Shown here in pieces: positions 34,066-44,036 of a stretch of 64,000 nt of DNA. The stretch lies in NCBI RefSeq assembly GCF_020554865.1, contig NZ_JAJCIC010000020.1:1-64000 (forward strand), in the 5' to 3' direction. This DNA is from Lacrimispora sp. 210928-DFI.3.58. GTDB taxonomy: Bacteria; Bacillota; Clostridia; Lachnospirales; Lachnospiraceae. The notes beneath the pieces were generated by a model. That model was not told the DNA's origin and made no database searches. It saw nothing but the letters and a program-made list of their open reading frames with translations. The first letter of the stretch is position 1. Every line of letters starts with the position of its first letter. A program made the translations under genes and the position numbers.

Positions 34066-34125
34066 GCAGGCTGACGTGGTATCCCGCAGGCTGACGTGGT
34101 ATCCCGCAGGCTGACGCTGTATCAA
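34066..34125 (+). repeat. Three tandem 20-base repeats downstream of thiT
   Basis: GCAGGCTGACGTGGTATCCC occurs at 34066-34085 and 34086-34105, then a third copy with changes at 34106-34125. Period is exactly 20. It is in the 303-base gap between thiT and uvrA. Confidence 0.8.
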
Positions 34126-34294
34126 GCTTGCCGTTCAGTAAATCTACAGAGCATTTGGTTACAATATTTGCACCTCGCGGCAGGTCTACGTTTCACTTCG
34201 TTCGGTGCTAAACGTGTGCCACCGGCACACAGCACCGCCAACTATCCGTGCAGGCACGGCTGCTTGGCTCATTGCTTCGCGGGAATAAACTCAT

Positions 34295-34330
34295 GGCGGA
34301 AGCGTATATACCATATGCTCCCGCCTTTTC
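34295..34330 (+). terminator. thiT terminator
   Basis: GGCGGAAGCGTAT/ATATGCTCCCGCC stem with two G-U or mismatched pairs, followed by TTTTCTT. It sits between the convergent thiT and uvrA genes, so it may stop both. Confidence 0.65.
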
Positions 34331-34354
34331 TTTGCTTTGCTCCTCTGCCCGTAC

Positions 34355-37204
34355 TTATTCCTGCTCTGCCTTCTCAGCGTCGTCCAAATACTTCTTCACA
34401 TACATCCCCGTATAGGAAGCAGGATTCTCCGCCACTTCCTCCGGCGTTCCCTTTGCGATCACAGTGCCGCCCTTGTCTCCGCCCTCCGGGCCGATATCGA
34501 TGATGTAATCAGCTGTTTTGATCACATCCAGATTGTGCTCGATCACGACTACGGTATTGCCGCCCTCGGAGAGCCTGCGCAGGATCTCGATCAGCTTATG
34601 GACATCTGCAAAATGCAGACCTGTGGTAGGCTCGTCCAGAATGTAGATCGTCTTTCCGGTGCCCCGTTTGGAAAGCTCTGTGGCAAGCTTGATGCGCTGG
34701 GCTTCGCCTCCTGACAGCTGGGTGGAGGGCTGTCCCAGGCGGATATATCCCAATCCCACGTCATAGAGCGTCTGTATCTTTCTCGTAATGGAGGGCACAT
34801 TTTCGAAAAATTTCAGGGCATCCTCCACAGTCATATCCAGTACATCGTAAATGCTCTTTCCCTTATACTTGACATCCAGAGTCTCCCTGTTGTAGCGTTT
34901 GCCTTTGCAGACCTCGCAGGGCACATACACATCAGGAAGGAAATGCATCTCGATCTTGATAATTCCGTCGCCAGCGCAGGCTTCGCAGCGTCCGCCTTTT
35001 ACATTGAAGCTGAAGCGCCCCTTGGTGTAGCCCTTCGCCTTTGCATCCACTGTGGAGGCAAACAGGTCACGTATCAGGTCAAACACCCCTGTATAGGTGG
35101 CAGGATTGGACCTGGGGGTGCGCCCTATGGGCGACTGGTCAATGGCAATGATCTTATCCAGCTGCTCTACGCCTTCAATGGTCTTGTGCTTTCCCGGAAT
35201 GGTCCTGGCGCGGTTCAGCTTCTTAGCCAGAGCCTTGTACACGATCTCATTGATCAGAGAGCTCTTTCCTGAGCCGGACACTCCCGTCACGCAGGTCATA
35301 ACGCCCAGCGGGATGGACACATCAATATTTTTCAGATTATTCTCTGCTGCCTTGCGCACTGTGATCCAGCCTGTGGGCTGCCTGCGCTGGCCGGGAACCG
35401 GGATCCTCATCCTGCCGCTTAAGTAAGCTCCTGTAATGGAATCCGGATTGTTCATAATTTCCTCTGCTGTTCCCACAGCCACTACATTACCGCCGTGCTC
35501 TCCGGCTCCCGGCCCGATGTCTACAATATAGTCAGCAGCCCGCATGGTATCCTCATCATGCTCTACCACCAGCACGCTGTTGCCTAGGTCTCTCAGATGG
35601 AGCAGGGTCCTTAGCAGCTTGTCATTGTCCCTCTGGTGAAGTCCGATGCTGGGCTCATCCAGAATATAGGCCACTCCCACCAGTCCGGAGCCGATCTGGG
35701 TTGCCAGACGGATACGCTGGGCTTCTCCGCCGGACAGAGTTCCTGTAGCCCTGGACATGGACAGGTAATCCAGCCCCACATCAATGAGGAAGCATATCCT
35801 CGCTCTGATCTCCTTTAAGATCGATGCCCCAATGGTCTGCTGCATGGTGGTCAGCTGCAGGCCGTCTATAAATTCCCTGAATTTCACAATAGACATATTG
35901 GTAGCTTCGTAAATGTTCAAATCTCCCACTGTAACAGCCAGGGACTCCTTTTTCAGCCTCTGGCCCTTGCAGGCAGGACAGGGGGTAATGCGCATGTAGG
36001 TCTCATACTCTGCCTTTGATGTCTCGGAAAAGGTTTCCTTATAGCGGCGGTTCACATTTTCGACCAGGCCCTCAAAGGCAACATCATAGACTCCCTCTCC
36101 CCGCTGGCTCTTATAGTGCACCTTTACCTCATGTCCCTTTGTGCCATAGATAAGAATGTCATGGATCTCCTTCGGATAATCCTGAAATGGCGTATCCAGG
36201 CTGAACTTGTACTCAGCAGACAACGCCTCCAGGATTGCCCTGGTAAAGCTTCCCTTGTCCGTACAGGACTGCCAGCCCAGCACTACGATGGCTCCCTGGT
36301 CAATAGAAAGCGACTTGTCCGGGATCATCAGATCCTCATCAAACTCCATCTTATATCCCAATCCGTAGCACTCCGGGCAGGCGCCGAAGGGATTGTTGAA
36401 GGAGAAGCTTCTGGGCTCCACCTCATCAATGCTGATACCGCAGTCGGGGCAGGAAAAGCTCTGGCTGAAATTCACCGGTTCGCCATCAATGACATCTACT
36501 GCCATAAGTCCATTGCTCAAAGCCATGACTGTCTCAATGGAGTCTGTCAGACGTTTTTCAATGCCCTCCTTTACCACAAGGCGGTCCACTACGATCTCGA
36601 TATTATGCTTGATGTTCTTTTCCAGCTTGATCTCCTCTGAAAGCTCGTAGAGATTGCCATCGATCCGCACCCTCACATAGCCGCTCTTCCTGGCCTGATC
36701 CAGGATCTTTACATGCTCGCCCTTGCGCCCGCGGACCACAGGGGCTAACAGCTGTATCCTGGTCCGCTCCGGCATGGACATGATCTGATCCACCATCTGG
36801 TCAATGGTCTGCTTGTGGATGGCCTTACCGCACTTCGGACAGTGAGGGATACCGATCCTGGCATATAGAAGCCTCATGTAATCGTAGATCTCTGTGACCG
36901 TACCCACGGTAGAACGCGGATTGCGGTTGGTGGATTTCTGGTCAATGGAAATGGCAGGGGAAAGGCCCTCGATGCTCTCCACATCCGGCTTCTCCATCTG
37001 GCCTAAAAACTGCCGGGCATAGGAGGACAGAGACTCCATGTAACGTCTCTGTCCTTCTGCATAAACGGTATCAAATGCCAGGGATGATTTGCCTGATCCT
37101 GAAAGCCCCGTAAGGACTACCAGTTCATTCCTCGGTATGTCCAGGGAAATATTTTTTAAATTGTGCTCATTGGCCCCGCGGATTTTAATGTACTGCTTTG
37201 CCAT
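34355..37204 (-). CDS. uvrA: Excinuclease ABC subunit A
   Basis: The 949-residue protein has all UvrA parts: two ATPase halves with [12 protein letters not shown] and [11 protein letters not shown], two signature motifs ([19 protein letters not shown] and [18 protein letters not shown]), [11 protein letters not shown] and [11 protein letters not shown], and zinc-finger cysteines CPDCG..CPEC and [14 protein letters not shown]. It scans DNA and recruits UvrB in nucleotide excision repair. ATG 37204 has AAGGAG at nine bases; an upstream in-frame ATG lacks it. The gene stands alone; uvrB is not next to it. Confidence 0.96.
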   Translation of the reverse strand: MAKQYIKIRGANEHNLKNISLDIPRNELVVLTGLSGSGKSSLAFDTVYAEGQRRYMESLSSYARQFLGQMEKPDVESIEGLSPAISIDQKSTNRNPRSTVGTVTEIYDYMRLLYARIGIPHCPKCGKAIHKQTIDQMVDQIMSMPERTRIQLLAPVVRGRKGEHVKILDQARKSGYVRVRIDGNLYELSEEIKLEKNIKHNIEIVVDRLVVKEGIEKRLTDSIETVMALSNGLMAVDVIDGEPVNFSQSFSCPDCGISIDEVEPRSFSFNNPFGACPECYGLGYKMEFDEDLMIPDKSLSIDQGAIVVLGWQSCTDKGSFTRAILEALSAEYKFSLDTPFQDYPKEIHDILIYGTKGHEVKVHYKSQRGEGVYDVAFEGLVENVNRRYKETFSETSKAEYETYMRITPCPACKGQRLKKESLAVTVGDLNIYEATNMSIVKFREFIDGLQLTTMQQTIGASILKEIRARICFLIDVGLDYLSMSRATGTLSGGEAQRIRLATQIGSGLVGVAYILDEPSIGLHQRDNDKLLRTLLHLRDLGNSVLVVEHDEDTMRAADYIVDIGPGAGEHGGNVVAVGTAEEIMNNPDSITGAYLSGRMRIPVPGQRRQPTGWITVRKAAENNLKNIDVSIPLGVMTCVTGVSGSGKSSLINEIVYKALAKKLNRARTIPGKHKTIEGVEQLDKIIAIDQSPIGRTPRSNPATYTGVFDLIRDLFASTVDAKAKGYTKGRFSFNVKGGRCEACAGDGIIKIEMHFLPDVYVPCEVCKGKRYNRETLDVKYKGKSIYDVLDMTVEDALKFFENVPSITRKIQTLYDVGLGYIRLGQPSTQLSGGEAQRIKLATELSKRGTGKTIYILDEPTTGLHFADVHKLIEILRRLSEGGNTVVVIEHNLDVIKTADYIIDIGPEGGDKGGTVIAKGTPEEVAENPASYTGMYVKKYLDDAEKAEQE

Positions 37205-37457
37205 GTGAAACTGCTCCTTATCTGTCATTGTAATATGCCGGCCGGATGGGTTGGCTCAAAATTCGGGAAACCCCGGTCATATAGTAGCTTTCCCCAGTTT
37301 CCATGGTTCATCCACTTCTCCGGCATCCGAAATATACGCAAGCCGCAAAAACGTGCCAATGGCGCATTCTGCTGTATACTCTGCAATTTGAGTTGTAATT
37401 CGATGGAAAACGGAATTTAAAAATGCATTTGTTTCATACGATGATGCCCTAAGTATA

Positions 37458-39182
37458 TCACAACTCCTGCTGTATTGCAAACATTTGTTCGATTAATTTG
37501 CATAAAGTCTCCGGAACCTCATAAAACAGACTGGGAGCATATACGCGCTCTGAACGCTGGTGGAAGTCCCTTCCATAGGGGCCAAATAAAAGGGAAGGCA
37601 CCTGGAATGCATTCAGGGTATTTTCATCCATATGATAGGAAGCCCGGCACATGGGCGCATTAGCCGCAAAGGCGGACAGCTCTTGTTTTTCTGCTCCTCC
37701 GCAGTAGCTCAGATCGGATATGCCGCAGAAATAGTTCCTTTTCTCCAATTTCAGCCCTGCCGCCTTCCCCGCTGCATCCGCCAGCATTTCGTAAAAACGG
37801 CTTCCATTTTCCCCATATGTTTTCAGGCGGTCACTGTGGTACGCAGGATAGTAGGGCGGCGCATAGGCAATGACGACGGCCGGGGAGGTAATGCCGGAAT
37901 AAGTGAGGAGAGCATCCATCACTTCGATGGTGGCCTGGGGATAATTCCATATGCCTTCCTTAATCTTCTCCCCTGCTTCCCTGCACAGGTTTCCATACCA
38001 TGTCTCAAAATTTTCCCGGACATTCCCCTGCTTTCCACTCTCTGCCTGTGCCTCCCAGGCCTCCTTGCTCTTGCTCCTGCACACCGCTTCCAGCTCCTCA
38101 CAGGAAAATACCTGGTACTCTCCTGTCTTCTCCGGCTTGCCGCCCATTGCCGGGAAAATTTCCCTTTTCTGCATTTTCATGCGGGCATAATACTGCTCAA
38201 AGGAACTCTTTCCGATCTCCTTCAGGCGCTCCATCAGGGACTGGGCTGTTTTGGAAAAGCCCAGCACGCTCATATAGCCTGCTGCCCGGTCAGGCACAGA
38301 GACGTCATAGCTCTCCTTCCGGTCCCTGAACTGCAGCCAGGTGGGCGGCGGGCACACCTCCTCCCCAAAACTTTCCGAAAATTCAGGAGCCAGCTCTGTC
38401 TGCCGGAAATATTCCCCCAGCACACCGATGGCGCTCATACCCTCAAAGCAGTCTACCACATGAGCCTTCCTGCCCTGCACCAAAATGGTTGGAAGAAGCT
38501 TACCAACGGAGCCTATGTACACTGGCTGGCATCCCTGCTGCCGGGTGGAGGGCTCTAAGTCGATCAGGCATTCCCAGGAAAGCCCATACCTCTGCCTCAG
38601 CTCCTGAAAGAAAGCAGCGCCCTCCCGCATTCCGGCCGAATAAGCCTCCTCGTCTGCCACTGCTGCAAACAGCAGGTTTCCAGGGAGCTCAGGGCAGCGG
38701 AGCATCCATTTTCCATACCAGTCCAGCACAGCCATCCCGACAGCCAGGCCGCCCTTCATATCATTCACGCCCCGTCCGAATATCCATTCTCCTGATTGGA
38801 AATCCTCCCTGGCCTCAGGGGGCAGCATGGAAAGAAACTCCTTCAGCTCTCCTTTATCTGCCTGCATGAATGCCTCCATATCATAGGCCCAGGACTCAAA
38901 ACGGCCATATTCCTTTGTGTCTACCACATCATAGTGGCCTGTCAGGATCAGCGTCCTTTCTCCCCGGCCCTTTACAAGGCCATAGGCCACGCCGCGCCCC
39001 CTGATCTCCGTCCGCTCTGTGCCCCAGTTGCCTGTCTGATCCGGATGCTCCTTAAAATATGCCTGCTCTGCCAGACAGTCTGCAATATATTCTGCCGCCC
39101 GTCCTTCCTCCCGTGTATTAGATACGCTTGGAATACTCACAAGACCCTTCAGATAATCATAAATCTGTTCTTTCCATTCCAT
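37458..39182 (-). CDS. M20 family peptidase, RocB-like
   Basis: 574 residues, long for M20. Metal ligands are seen in LTGHYDVVD (His/Asp) and FGRGVNDMKGG, with VADEEAYSAGM as the catalytic Glu region and LIDLEP. The overall plan is like the RocB arginine-utilisation protein of Bacillus, with unknown exact substrate. A GGAGGAGC site precedes the ATG. It is separated from uvrA by 253 gene-free bases and is divergent from peptidase E, another peptide-degrading enzyme. Confidence 0.85.
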   Translation of the reverse strand: MEWKEQIYDYLKGLVSIPSVSNTREEGRAAEYIADCLAEQAYFKEHPDQTGNWGTERTEIRGRGVAYGLVKGRGERTLILTGHYDVVDTKEYGRFESWAYDMEAFMQADKGELKEFLSMLPPEAREDFQSGEWIFGRGVNDMKGGLAVGMAVLDWYGKWMLRCPELPGNLLFAAVADEEAYSAGMREGAAFFQELRQRYGLSWECLIDLEPSTRQQGCQPVYIGSVGKLLPTILVQGRKAHVVDCFEGMSAIGVLGEYFRQTELAPEFSESFGEEVCPPPTWLQFRDRKESYDVSVPDRAAGYMSVLGFSKTAQSLMERLKEIGKSSFEQYYARMKMQKREIFPAMGGKPEKTGEYQVFSCEELEAVCRSKSKEAWEAQAESGKQGNVRENFETWYGNLCREAGEKIKEGIWNYPQATIEVMDALLTYSGITSPAVVIAYAPPYYPAYHSDRLKTYGENGSRFYEMLADAAGKAAGLKLEKRNYFCGISDLSYCGGAEKQELSAFAANAPMCRASYHMDENTLNAFQVPSLLFGPYGRDFHQRSERVYAPSLFYEVPETLCKLIEQMFAIQQEL

Positions 39183-39269
39183 TTTTGCATGCTCCTCCTG
39201 TTATCCGTCTCGTATGAAGCGAGATGCTTATCCCCTTAAGGATAGCAGTTTGATAAGTTTTGTCAAGCC

Positions 39270-39298
39270 TTGCCCTCCATCCTCCATTCATGTATAAT
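39270..39298 (+). promoter_or_regulatory. Promoter of the peptidase E gene
   Basis: TTGCCC (39270-39275), 17-base spacer, TATAAT (39293-39298), 39 bases before the start codon. Confidence 0.65.
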
Positions 39299-39336
39299 GT
39301 ATATGACATTACATTAATTGAAAGGAGTCCTGCCCA

Positions 39337-40077
39337 ATGATCCTGTTTTTGACAAGCAGCCCCTGCAGCAATGACCTGCCTGAGGGCCTTGATATCCCCT
39401 GTATATTAAATGAAGCCAATGGCTTTGTGGAGCTTCTGTCCCAGTGCTGGAAGCCAGATTCCCAGTGCCTGATCGTAAGCTCTGATCCCGATAATTATGA
39501 GATGAATGATGAAATGGCGGAAACCTTTGGCGCTGCCTTCTCCTTCCACGGCCTAACACTCTCCGACCTGGCTGTGTGCGATTCCAGAAATGAGGAGGAC
39601 GCCTCCTTTTTCGTTGGCTCCAGCGATGTGATCATCCTGGCGGGCGGTCATGTGCCCACGGAAAATGCCTTTTTCCACCGCATCCATCTGAAAGAACTGC
39701 TCCAGGATTTCCCAGGTATTGTTATTGGGATCAGCGCCGGGACCATGAACTGCGCCGGGGTAGTCTATGCGCAGCCGGAGCTGGAGGGCGAATCCATTGA
39801 CCCTGATTATGAGCGTTTCCTGCCTGGGCTGGGACTCACCGGAATCAACGTTCTTCCACACTACCAGCAGGTAAAGGACTATTATCTGGACGGAAAGCCC
39901 CTTTTTGAGTCCATCACCTATCCGGACAGCTTTGGCAGGCAGTTCCTTGCCCTGGTAGACGGAAGCTTTGTCCTGGAATGCGATGGGCATGCAGAGCTCT
40001 ATGGGGAAGCCTATCTCATAGAGGATGGACAGCTTTCCCAGATCTGCCGGGAGGGGGAGCACACAAATCTTTACTGA
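39337..40077 (+). CDS. Peptidase E-like (S51) dipeptidase
   Basis: The 246-residue protein has a class I amidotransferase-like fold with nucleophile Ser in GISAGTMN, preceded by DVIILAGGHVPTENAFF, and PHYQQVKDYY later, as in S51 peptidases. These cleave Asp-X dipeptides in the cytoplasm. GAAAGGAG precedes the start. Ends at a large hairpin terminator. Confidence 0.85.
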   Translation: MILFLTSSPCSNDLPEGLDIPCILNEANGFVELLSQCWKPDSQCLIVSSDPDNYEMNDEMAETFGAAFSFHGLTLSDLAVCDSRNEEDASFFVGSSDVIILAGGHVPTENAFFHRIHLKELLQDFPGIVIGISAGTMNCAGVVYAQPELEGESIDPDYERFLPGLGLTGINVLPHYQQVKDYYLDGKPLFESITYPDSFGRQFLALVDGSFVLECDGHAELYGEAYLIEDGQLSQICREGEHTNLY

Positions 40078-40116
40078 TGAACCACGCTCCATGGCAGGAT
40101 ATTTTTATGAAACAAA

Positions 40117-40195
40117 AATCCGGGCCGCCCGCATGTTCAGCCACAGGAAGCCTTATGCTTCCCGCTGAACATACCGCTGCCCGGATCTTCTTTTT
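40117..40195 (+). terminator. Large three-tier terminator hairpin
   Basis: ATCCGGGC/GCCCGGAT, then ATGTTCAGC/GCTGAACAT, then GGAAGC/GCTTCC stack into one long stem, followed by CTTCTTTTT. It ends the peptidase E transcript and likely the converging nupQ transcript. Confidence 0.85.
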
Positions 40196-40274
40196 GTCAC
40201 GCTTTCGCTCAAAGGCTCCGTCCTTTATCACGGTTCCGTCCAAACGATATTCCCATATTTTGTCGTTCTATCTA

Positions 40275-41255
40275 CTACCGCTCTTCCCGGAAATACGCCA
40301 ATCCCAGACTTGCCGGAGGCTGATACTCCCTCTTCTTTCTCAGGCTGGTGAACACCAAAACCACGATAGTCACCACATAAGGCAGAGCCTTGAAAATCTC
40401 CTGGGCGCCTCTGTCCAACCCTGGTATATACAGGTAGAGAATGTACAGACCGCCAAACAGAATGGAGCCCCAGATCGCATTGACCGGCTTCCACAGTGCG
40501 AAGATAACCAGCGCAATGGCCAGCCAGCCTCTGTCTCCAAAACCGTTGTTGGTCCAGGTTCCGCCGGAATATTCCATTACAAAGTACAGACCGCCCAGAC
40601 CGCTGATACCGCCGCCCAGGCAGGTTGCCAGATACTTATAGGCCGTCACATTGATGCCTGCTGCGTCCGCCGTGGCCGGGCTCTCTCCCACAGCCCTTAA
40701 GTTCAGGCCCTTTCTTGTCTTTGCCAGGAAAAAGGACAGGGCAAGAGCAAGGGCGATCGCCAGATAGGTCAGAAAGCCATAGGAAAACAGAAGCTGTCCT
40801 ACCACTCCCAGCTTAGAAAGTCCTGGGATAGGTTTCTTGTAGGCAGCGCCGGTAGTTGCAACGGAGATCTGTCCCACGCCTCCTGCCAGCTTTGCCAGAG
40901 AGCCGCCGAAAAAGTTGCCGAAGCCCACGCCAAAGGTAGTCAGGGCCAGGCCGGTCACGTTCTGGTTTGCCCTCAGGGTAATGGTGAGAATACTGTACAC
41001 CAGCCCTCCCAGTGCCGCGCAAATAAAGGCGCACACAAAGGAGATCAGAAGCCCCACAAAGCCACTGGGGGACGCTGCAGAATTTTCATAGAGAAAAGCA
41101 CCTATCAGTCCGGCAATGCCTCCCATATACATCATTCCCGGAATGCCCAGGTTCAGGTTTCCGGACTTCTCTGTCATGATCTCGCCTAAGGCCCCATACA
41201 GGATGCCGATTCCCTGTCCGATGGCCTTCTGGATAAAAATTACTAAAAATCCCAT
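40275..41255 (-). CDS. Nucleoside ABC transporter permease (NupQ-like)
   Basis: The 326-residue membrane protein has about eight helices and the branched/nucleoside-type permease signature LRAVGESPATADAAGINVTAYKYLA plus GEIMTEKSGNLNLGIPGMM. It pairs with the permease at 41268 and the double ATPase at 42379 to take up nucleosides delivered by the BmpA lipoprotein. Its start is 12 bases after the previous stop with GGGGGGGTGAAG before it. Last gene of the operon. Confidence 0.9.
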   Translation of the reverse strand: MGFLVIFIQKAIGQGIGILYGALGEIMTEKSGNLNLGIPGMMYMGGIAGLIGAFLYENSAASPSGFVGLLISFVCAFICAALGGLVYSILTITLRANQNVTGLALTTFGVGFGNFFGGSLAKLAGGVGQISVATTGAAYKKPIPGLSKLGVVGQLLFSYGFLTYLAIALALALSFFLAKTRKGLNLRAVGESPATADAAGINVTAYKYLATCLGGGISGLGGLYFVMEYSGGTWTNNGFGDRGWLAIALVIFALWKPVNAIWGSILFGGLYILYLYIPGLDRGAQEIFKALPYVVTIVVLVFTSLRKKREYQPPASLGLAYFREER

Positions 41256-41267
41256 ATCTTCACCCCC

Positions 41268-42386
41268 CTAATTGCCGCTGTCCTTATGCCCATGGCGGAT
41301 CCCCACCTTATAATTGATGAAGAACTCGCAGCCCAGGATAAAGAACAGGATGATGCCGGTTATGATGTCGGATGCATTTTCATTCAGATTGAACTGGGAA
41401 GCGATCTGTCCCGCGCCCTTCTGCATAAACACCAGGAAAAAGGAGACAAGTATCATCACAAAGGTGTTGAACTTGCTGAGCCAGGACACGATGATGGCGG
41501 TAAAGCCCCTGCCTCCTGCTGTGCTTGTGGATATCGTATGGCTGGCCCCGCAGACAATGATGAAGCCTGCGATTCCGCAGATGGCGCCTGACAGTGCCAT
41601 GGTGCGCAGGATCACCTTCTTTACGTTAATACCCGCGTATCTGGCCGTATTCTCGCTCTCGCCCACAACTGCGATCTCATAGCCCTGCTTGCTGTATTTC
41701 AGGTAAATGAACATGGCTGCAGTCAGAGCCAGCACGATCACCAGATTCCAGCCGTAGTCAAGGCCGAACAGCTTGGGGATCCAGCCGCCCTGGGTGGAGG
41801 AATTGATGGTGCCCACGGAGTTGGAGCCCTTCGGATTCTCCCAGAAAATAATGCAGTATGTGATCACCTGGGTGGCAACATAGTTCATCATCAATGTGAA
41901 TAAGGTCTCATTTGTATTCCAGTATGCCTTGAAAAATGCAGGGATCACGCCCCATACCATAGCCGCCAGGGCGCTTCCCGCAAACATCAGCGGAAACAGC
42001 ACAAAGGGCGGCAGGGAATTGCCCAGATAGATCATCATAGCCGCAGAGGCAACGCCTCCGATCAGCACCTGCCCTTCCGCTCCGATATTCCAGAACCGCA
42101 TCTTGAAGGCGGGAGTAATGCCGATGGCAATGCACAGAAGCACCAGGGTATCCCGGATGGTCATCCACATACGGCGCTTTGTTCCCACTGCTCCGTCAAA
42201 GATTCCCTTGTAAACCTCCATGGGATTTAAACCTGTCAGCGCCACGATCACCACGGCGCAGACAGCAAGGGATAAGAGAACAGCGATCATGCGGATGGCC
42301 CAGGCCTTCCATGTCTCTATGCCGTCGCGCTTTGAAATGTGCATCAAAGGCTCTCTGCCCAAAACAGCCGTTATTTCTTTACTCAT
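41268..42386 (-). CDS. Nucleoside ABC transporter permease (NupP-like)
   Basis: The 372-residue membrane protein shows about eight to nine helices and the permease motif YEIAVVGESENTARYAGINVKKVILRTMA and PAFKMRFWNIGAEGQVLIGG. The start ATG overlaps the stop of the ATPase gene (ATGAGTAA), with AGGAGGC upstream, so both are translationally coupled. It forms the inner-membrane channel with the other permease. Confidence 0.9.
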   Translation of the reverse strand: MSKEITAVLGREPLMHISKRDGIETWKAWAIRMIAVLLSLAVCAVVIVALTGLNPMEVYKGIFDGAVGTKRRMWMTIRDTLVLLCIAIGITPAFKMRFWNIGAEGQVLIGGVASAAMMIYLGNSLPPFVLFPLMFAGSALAAMVWGVIPAFFKAYWNTNETLFTLMMNYVATQVITYCIIFWENPKGSNSVGTINSSTQGGWIPKLFGLDYGWNLVIVLALTAAMFIYLKYSKQGYEIAVVGESENTARYAGINVKKVILRTMALSGAICGIAGFIIVCGASHTISTSTAGGRGFTAIIVSWLSKFNTFVMILVSFFLVFMQKGAGQIASQFNLNENASDIITGIILFFILGCEFFINYKVGIRHGHKDSGN

Positions 42387-43911
42387 CCTGCCCGCCTCCT
42401 GTCCTTGTCATCATAAGTCCCACTTCTTCCTTTGTGGTCTTTCTGCCGTCCACGATGCCGCTGATCCTGCCGCCGCAGAGCACCAGGATACGGTCACACA
42501 GCTCCAGCAGAACATCCAGATCTTCGCCCACACAGATCACGGCAGCACCCTGCTTTTTCTGCTCATTGAGCAGATGATAGATGGTGTAGGAAGAATTGAT
42601 GTCCAGTCCGCGCACCGGGTATGCCACCATGAGCACCTTTGGATCAGAAGAAATCTCCCTTCCCACCAGCACCTTCTGCACATTGCCTCCTGAAAGCTTG
42701 CGCACAGGGGTGCTGACGCCCGGAGTAACTACCTCCAGCTCCTCTATGATCCTCTCTGCCAGAGCCTTCGGCTTCTTTCTGTCAGCAAAGAAAGGGCGGC
42801 CCTTTTTATAGCCCCGGAGCATCATATTGTCCGTCATGCCCATAGCGCCTACCAGGCCCATGCCCAGTCTGTCCTCAGGCACAAAGGAGAGCTTTACTCC
42901 CAGCTTGCTGATAGCCGCTGCGGTCATTCCGGAGAGCTCCTTCTCCCCGCCCTCCGGGGGATAATAGGTAATGGAGCCTGCCTCCATGGGCTGCAGCCCC
43001 GCAATGGCTTCCAAGAGCTCCTTCTGTCCGCTTCCCGCGATACCGGCCACTCCCAATATCTCCCCGCTGTAGGCGGTAAAGGAGGCATTGTCCAGGGTCT
43101 TTACCCCCTCCTTATCCACACAGGTGATCCCCTTCACTACAAGCCGCTCCCGGGGATCCACCGGATCAGGCCGCTCAATGTTCAGGCTTACCTTTTTGCC
43201 CACCATCATCTCTGTGAGAGAGCTCTCAGTGGCCTCAGCAGTCTGCACCGTGCCTATGTACTGTCCCTTTCTCAGCACGGATACGCGGTCAGACAGGGCA
43301 AGAACCTCGTGAAGCTTGTGGGTAATGATGATAATGGAATGCCCGGCCTCCCTCATATTCCGCAGGACGGCAAACAGCTTATCTGTCTCCTGGGGAGTCA
43401 GCACAGCCGTCGGCTCATCCAGGATCAGGATGTCCACGCCGCGGTAGAGGAGCTTTACGATCTCCACGGTCTGCTTCTGGGATACGGACATGGTGTAGAT
43501 CTTCTGATCCGGGTCCAGGTCAAAACCGTATTTGGCTGTAAGCTCCCTGATCTTTGCAGACACAGCCTTCATGTCCAGAATCTCGCTGCCGGATAAGCCC
43601 AGAATAATATTTTCTGCAGCAGTCAGCACATCTACCAGCTTGAAATGCTGGTGGATCATACCGATTCCCAGGGCAAAGGAATCCTTTGGTGAACGGATGG
43701 AAACCTCCTTTCCATTCACAAATATCTGCCCCTCATCCGGGTAATAGATACCGGAAATCATGTTCATAAGAGTGGTCTTTCCGCTTCCATTCTCACCCAG
43801 AACAGACAATATCTCTCCCCGCTTTACAGAAAGACATACCTTGTCATTGGCAGTTACCTTGCCGAACCGCTTTGTGATATTTTTTAGTTCAATTGCATAT
43901 TCTTCCCTCAC
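42379..43911 (-). CDS. Nucleoside ABC transporter double ATPase (NupO-like)
   Basis: The 510-residue protein holds two ABC cassettes. The first has GENGSGKTT, MSVSQKQTVEIVKLLYRG and LILDEPTAVLT; the second has GIAGSGQKEL and KLSGGNVQKVLVGREI. The degenerate second half is normal for the sugar/nucleoside-type importers. GTG 43911 is chosen because GGAGG is eight bases upstream. It powers the two permeases that follow it on the same strand. Confidence 0.92.
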   Translation of the reverse strand: MREEYAIELKNITKRFGKVTANDKVCLSVKRGEILSVLGENGSGKTTLMNMISGIYYPDEGQIFVNGKEVSIRSPKDSFALGIGMIHQHFKLVDVLTAAENIILGLSGSEILDMKAVSAKIRELTAKYGFDLDPDQKIYTMSVSQKQTVEIVKLLYRGVDILILDEPTAVLTPQETDKLFAVLRNMREAGHSIIIITHKLHEVLALSDRVSVLRKGQYIGTVQTAEATESSLTEMMVGKKVSLNIERPDPVDPRERLVVKGITCVDKEGVKTLDNASFTAYSGEILGVAGIAGSGQKELLEAIAGLQPMEAGSITYYPPEGGEKELSGMTAAAISKLGVKLSFVPEDRLGMGLVGAMGMTDNMMLRGYKKGRPFFADRKKPKALAERIIEELEVVTPGVSTPVRKLSGGNVQKVLVGREISSDPKVLMVAYPVRGLDINSSYTIYHLLNEQKKQGAAVICVGEDLDVLLELCDRILVLCGGRISGIVDGRKTTKEEVGLMMTRTGGGQDE

Positions 43912-44036
43912 CCGGCAGACCTCCGTTTTCTTATAGGATACGTTTGCATAATAGTTGTAAAGCGGAGCCAAAATCTATATGGCTCCGCCTTTACAGCCGA
44001 ATCGTTTTCTATTGTTTTTCGTGTAACTGCTATTCC

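Noticed and set aside
34066..34125. CRISPR array
   Set aside because: Direct tandem copies without spacers; a period of 20 with no unique sequence between them excludes CRISPR.
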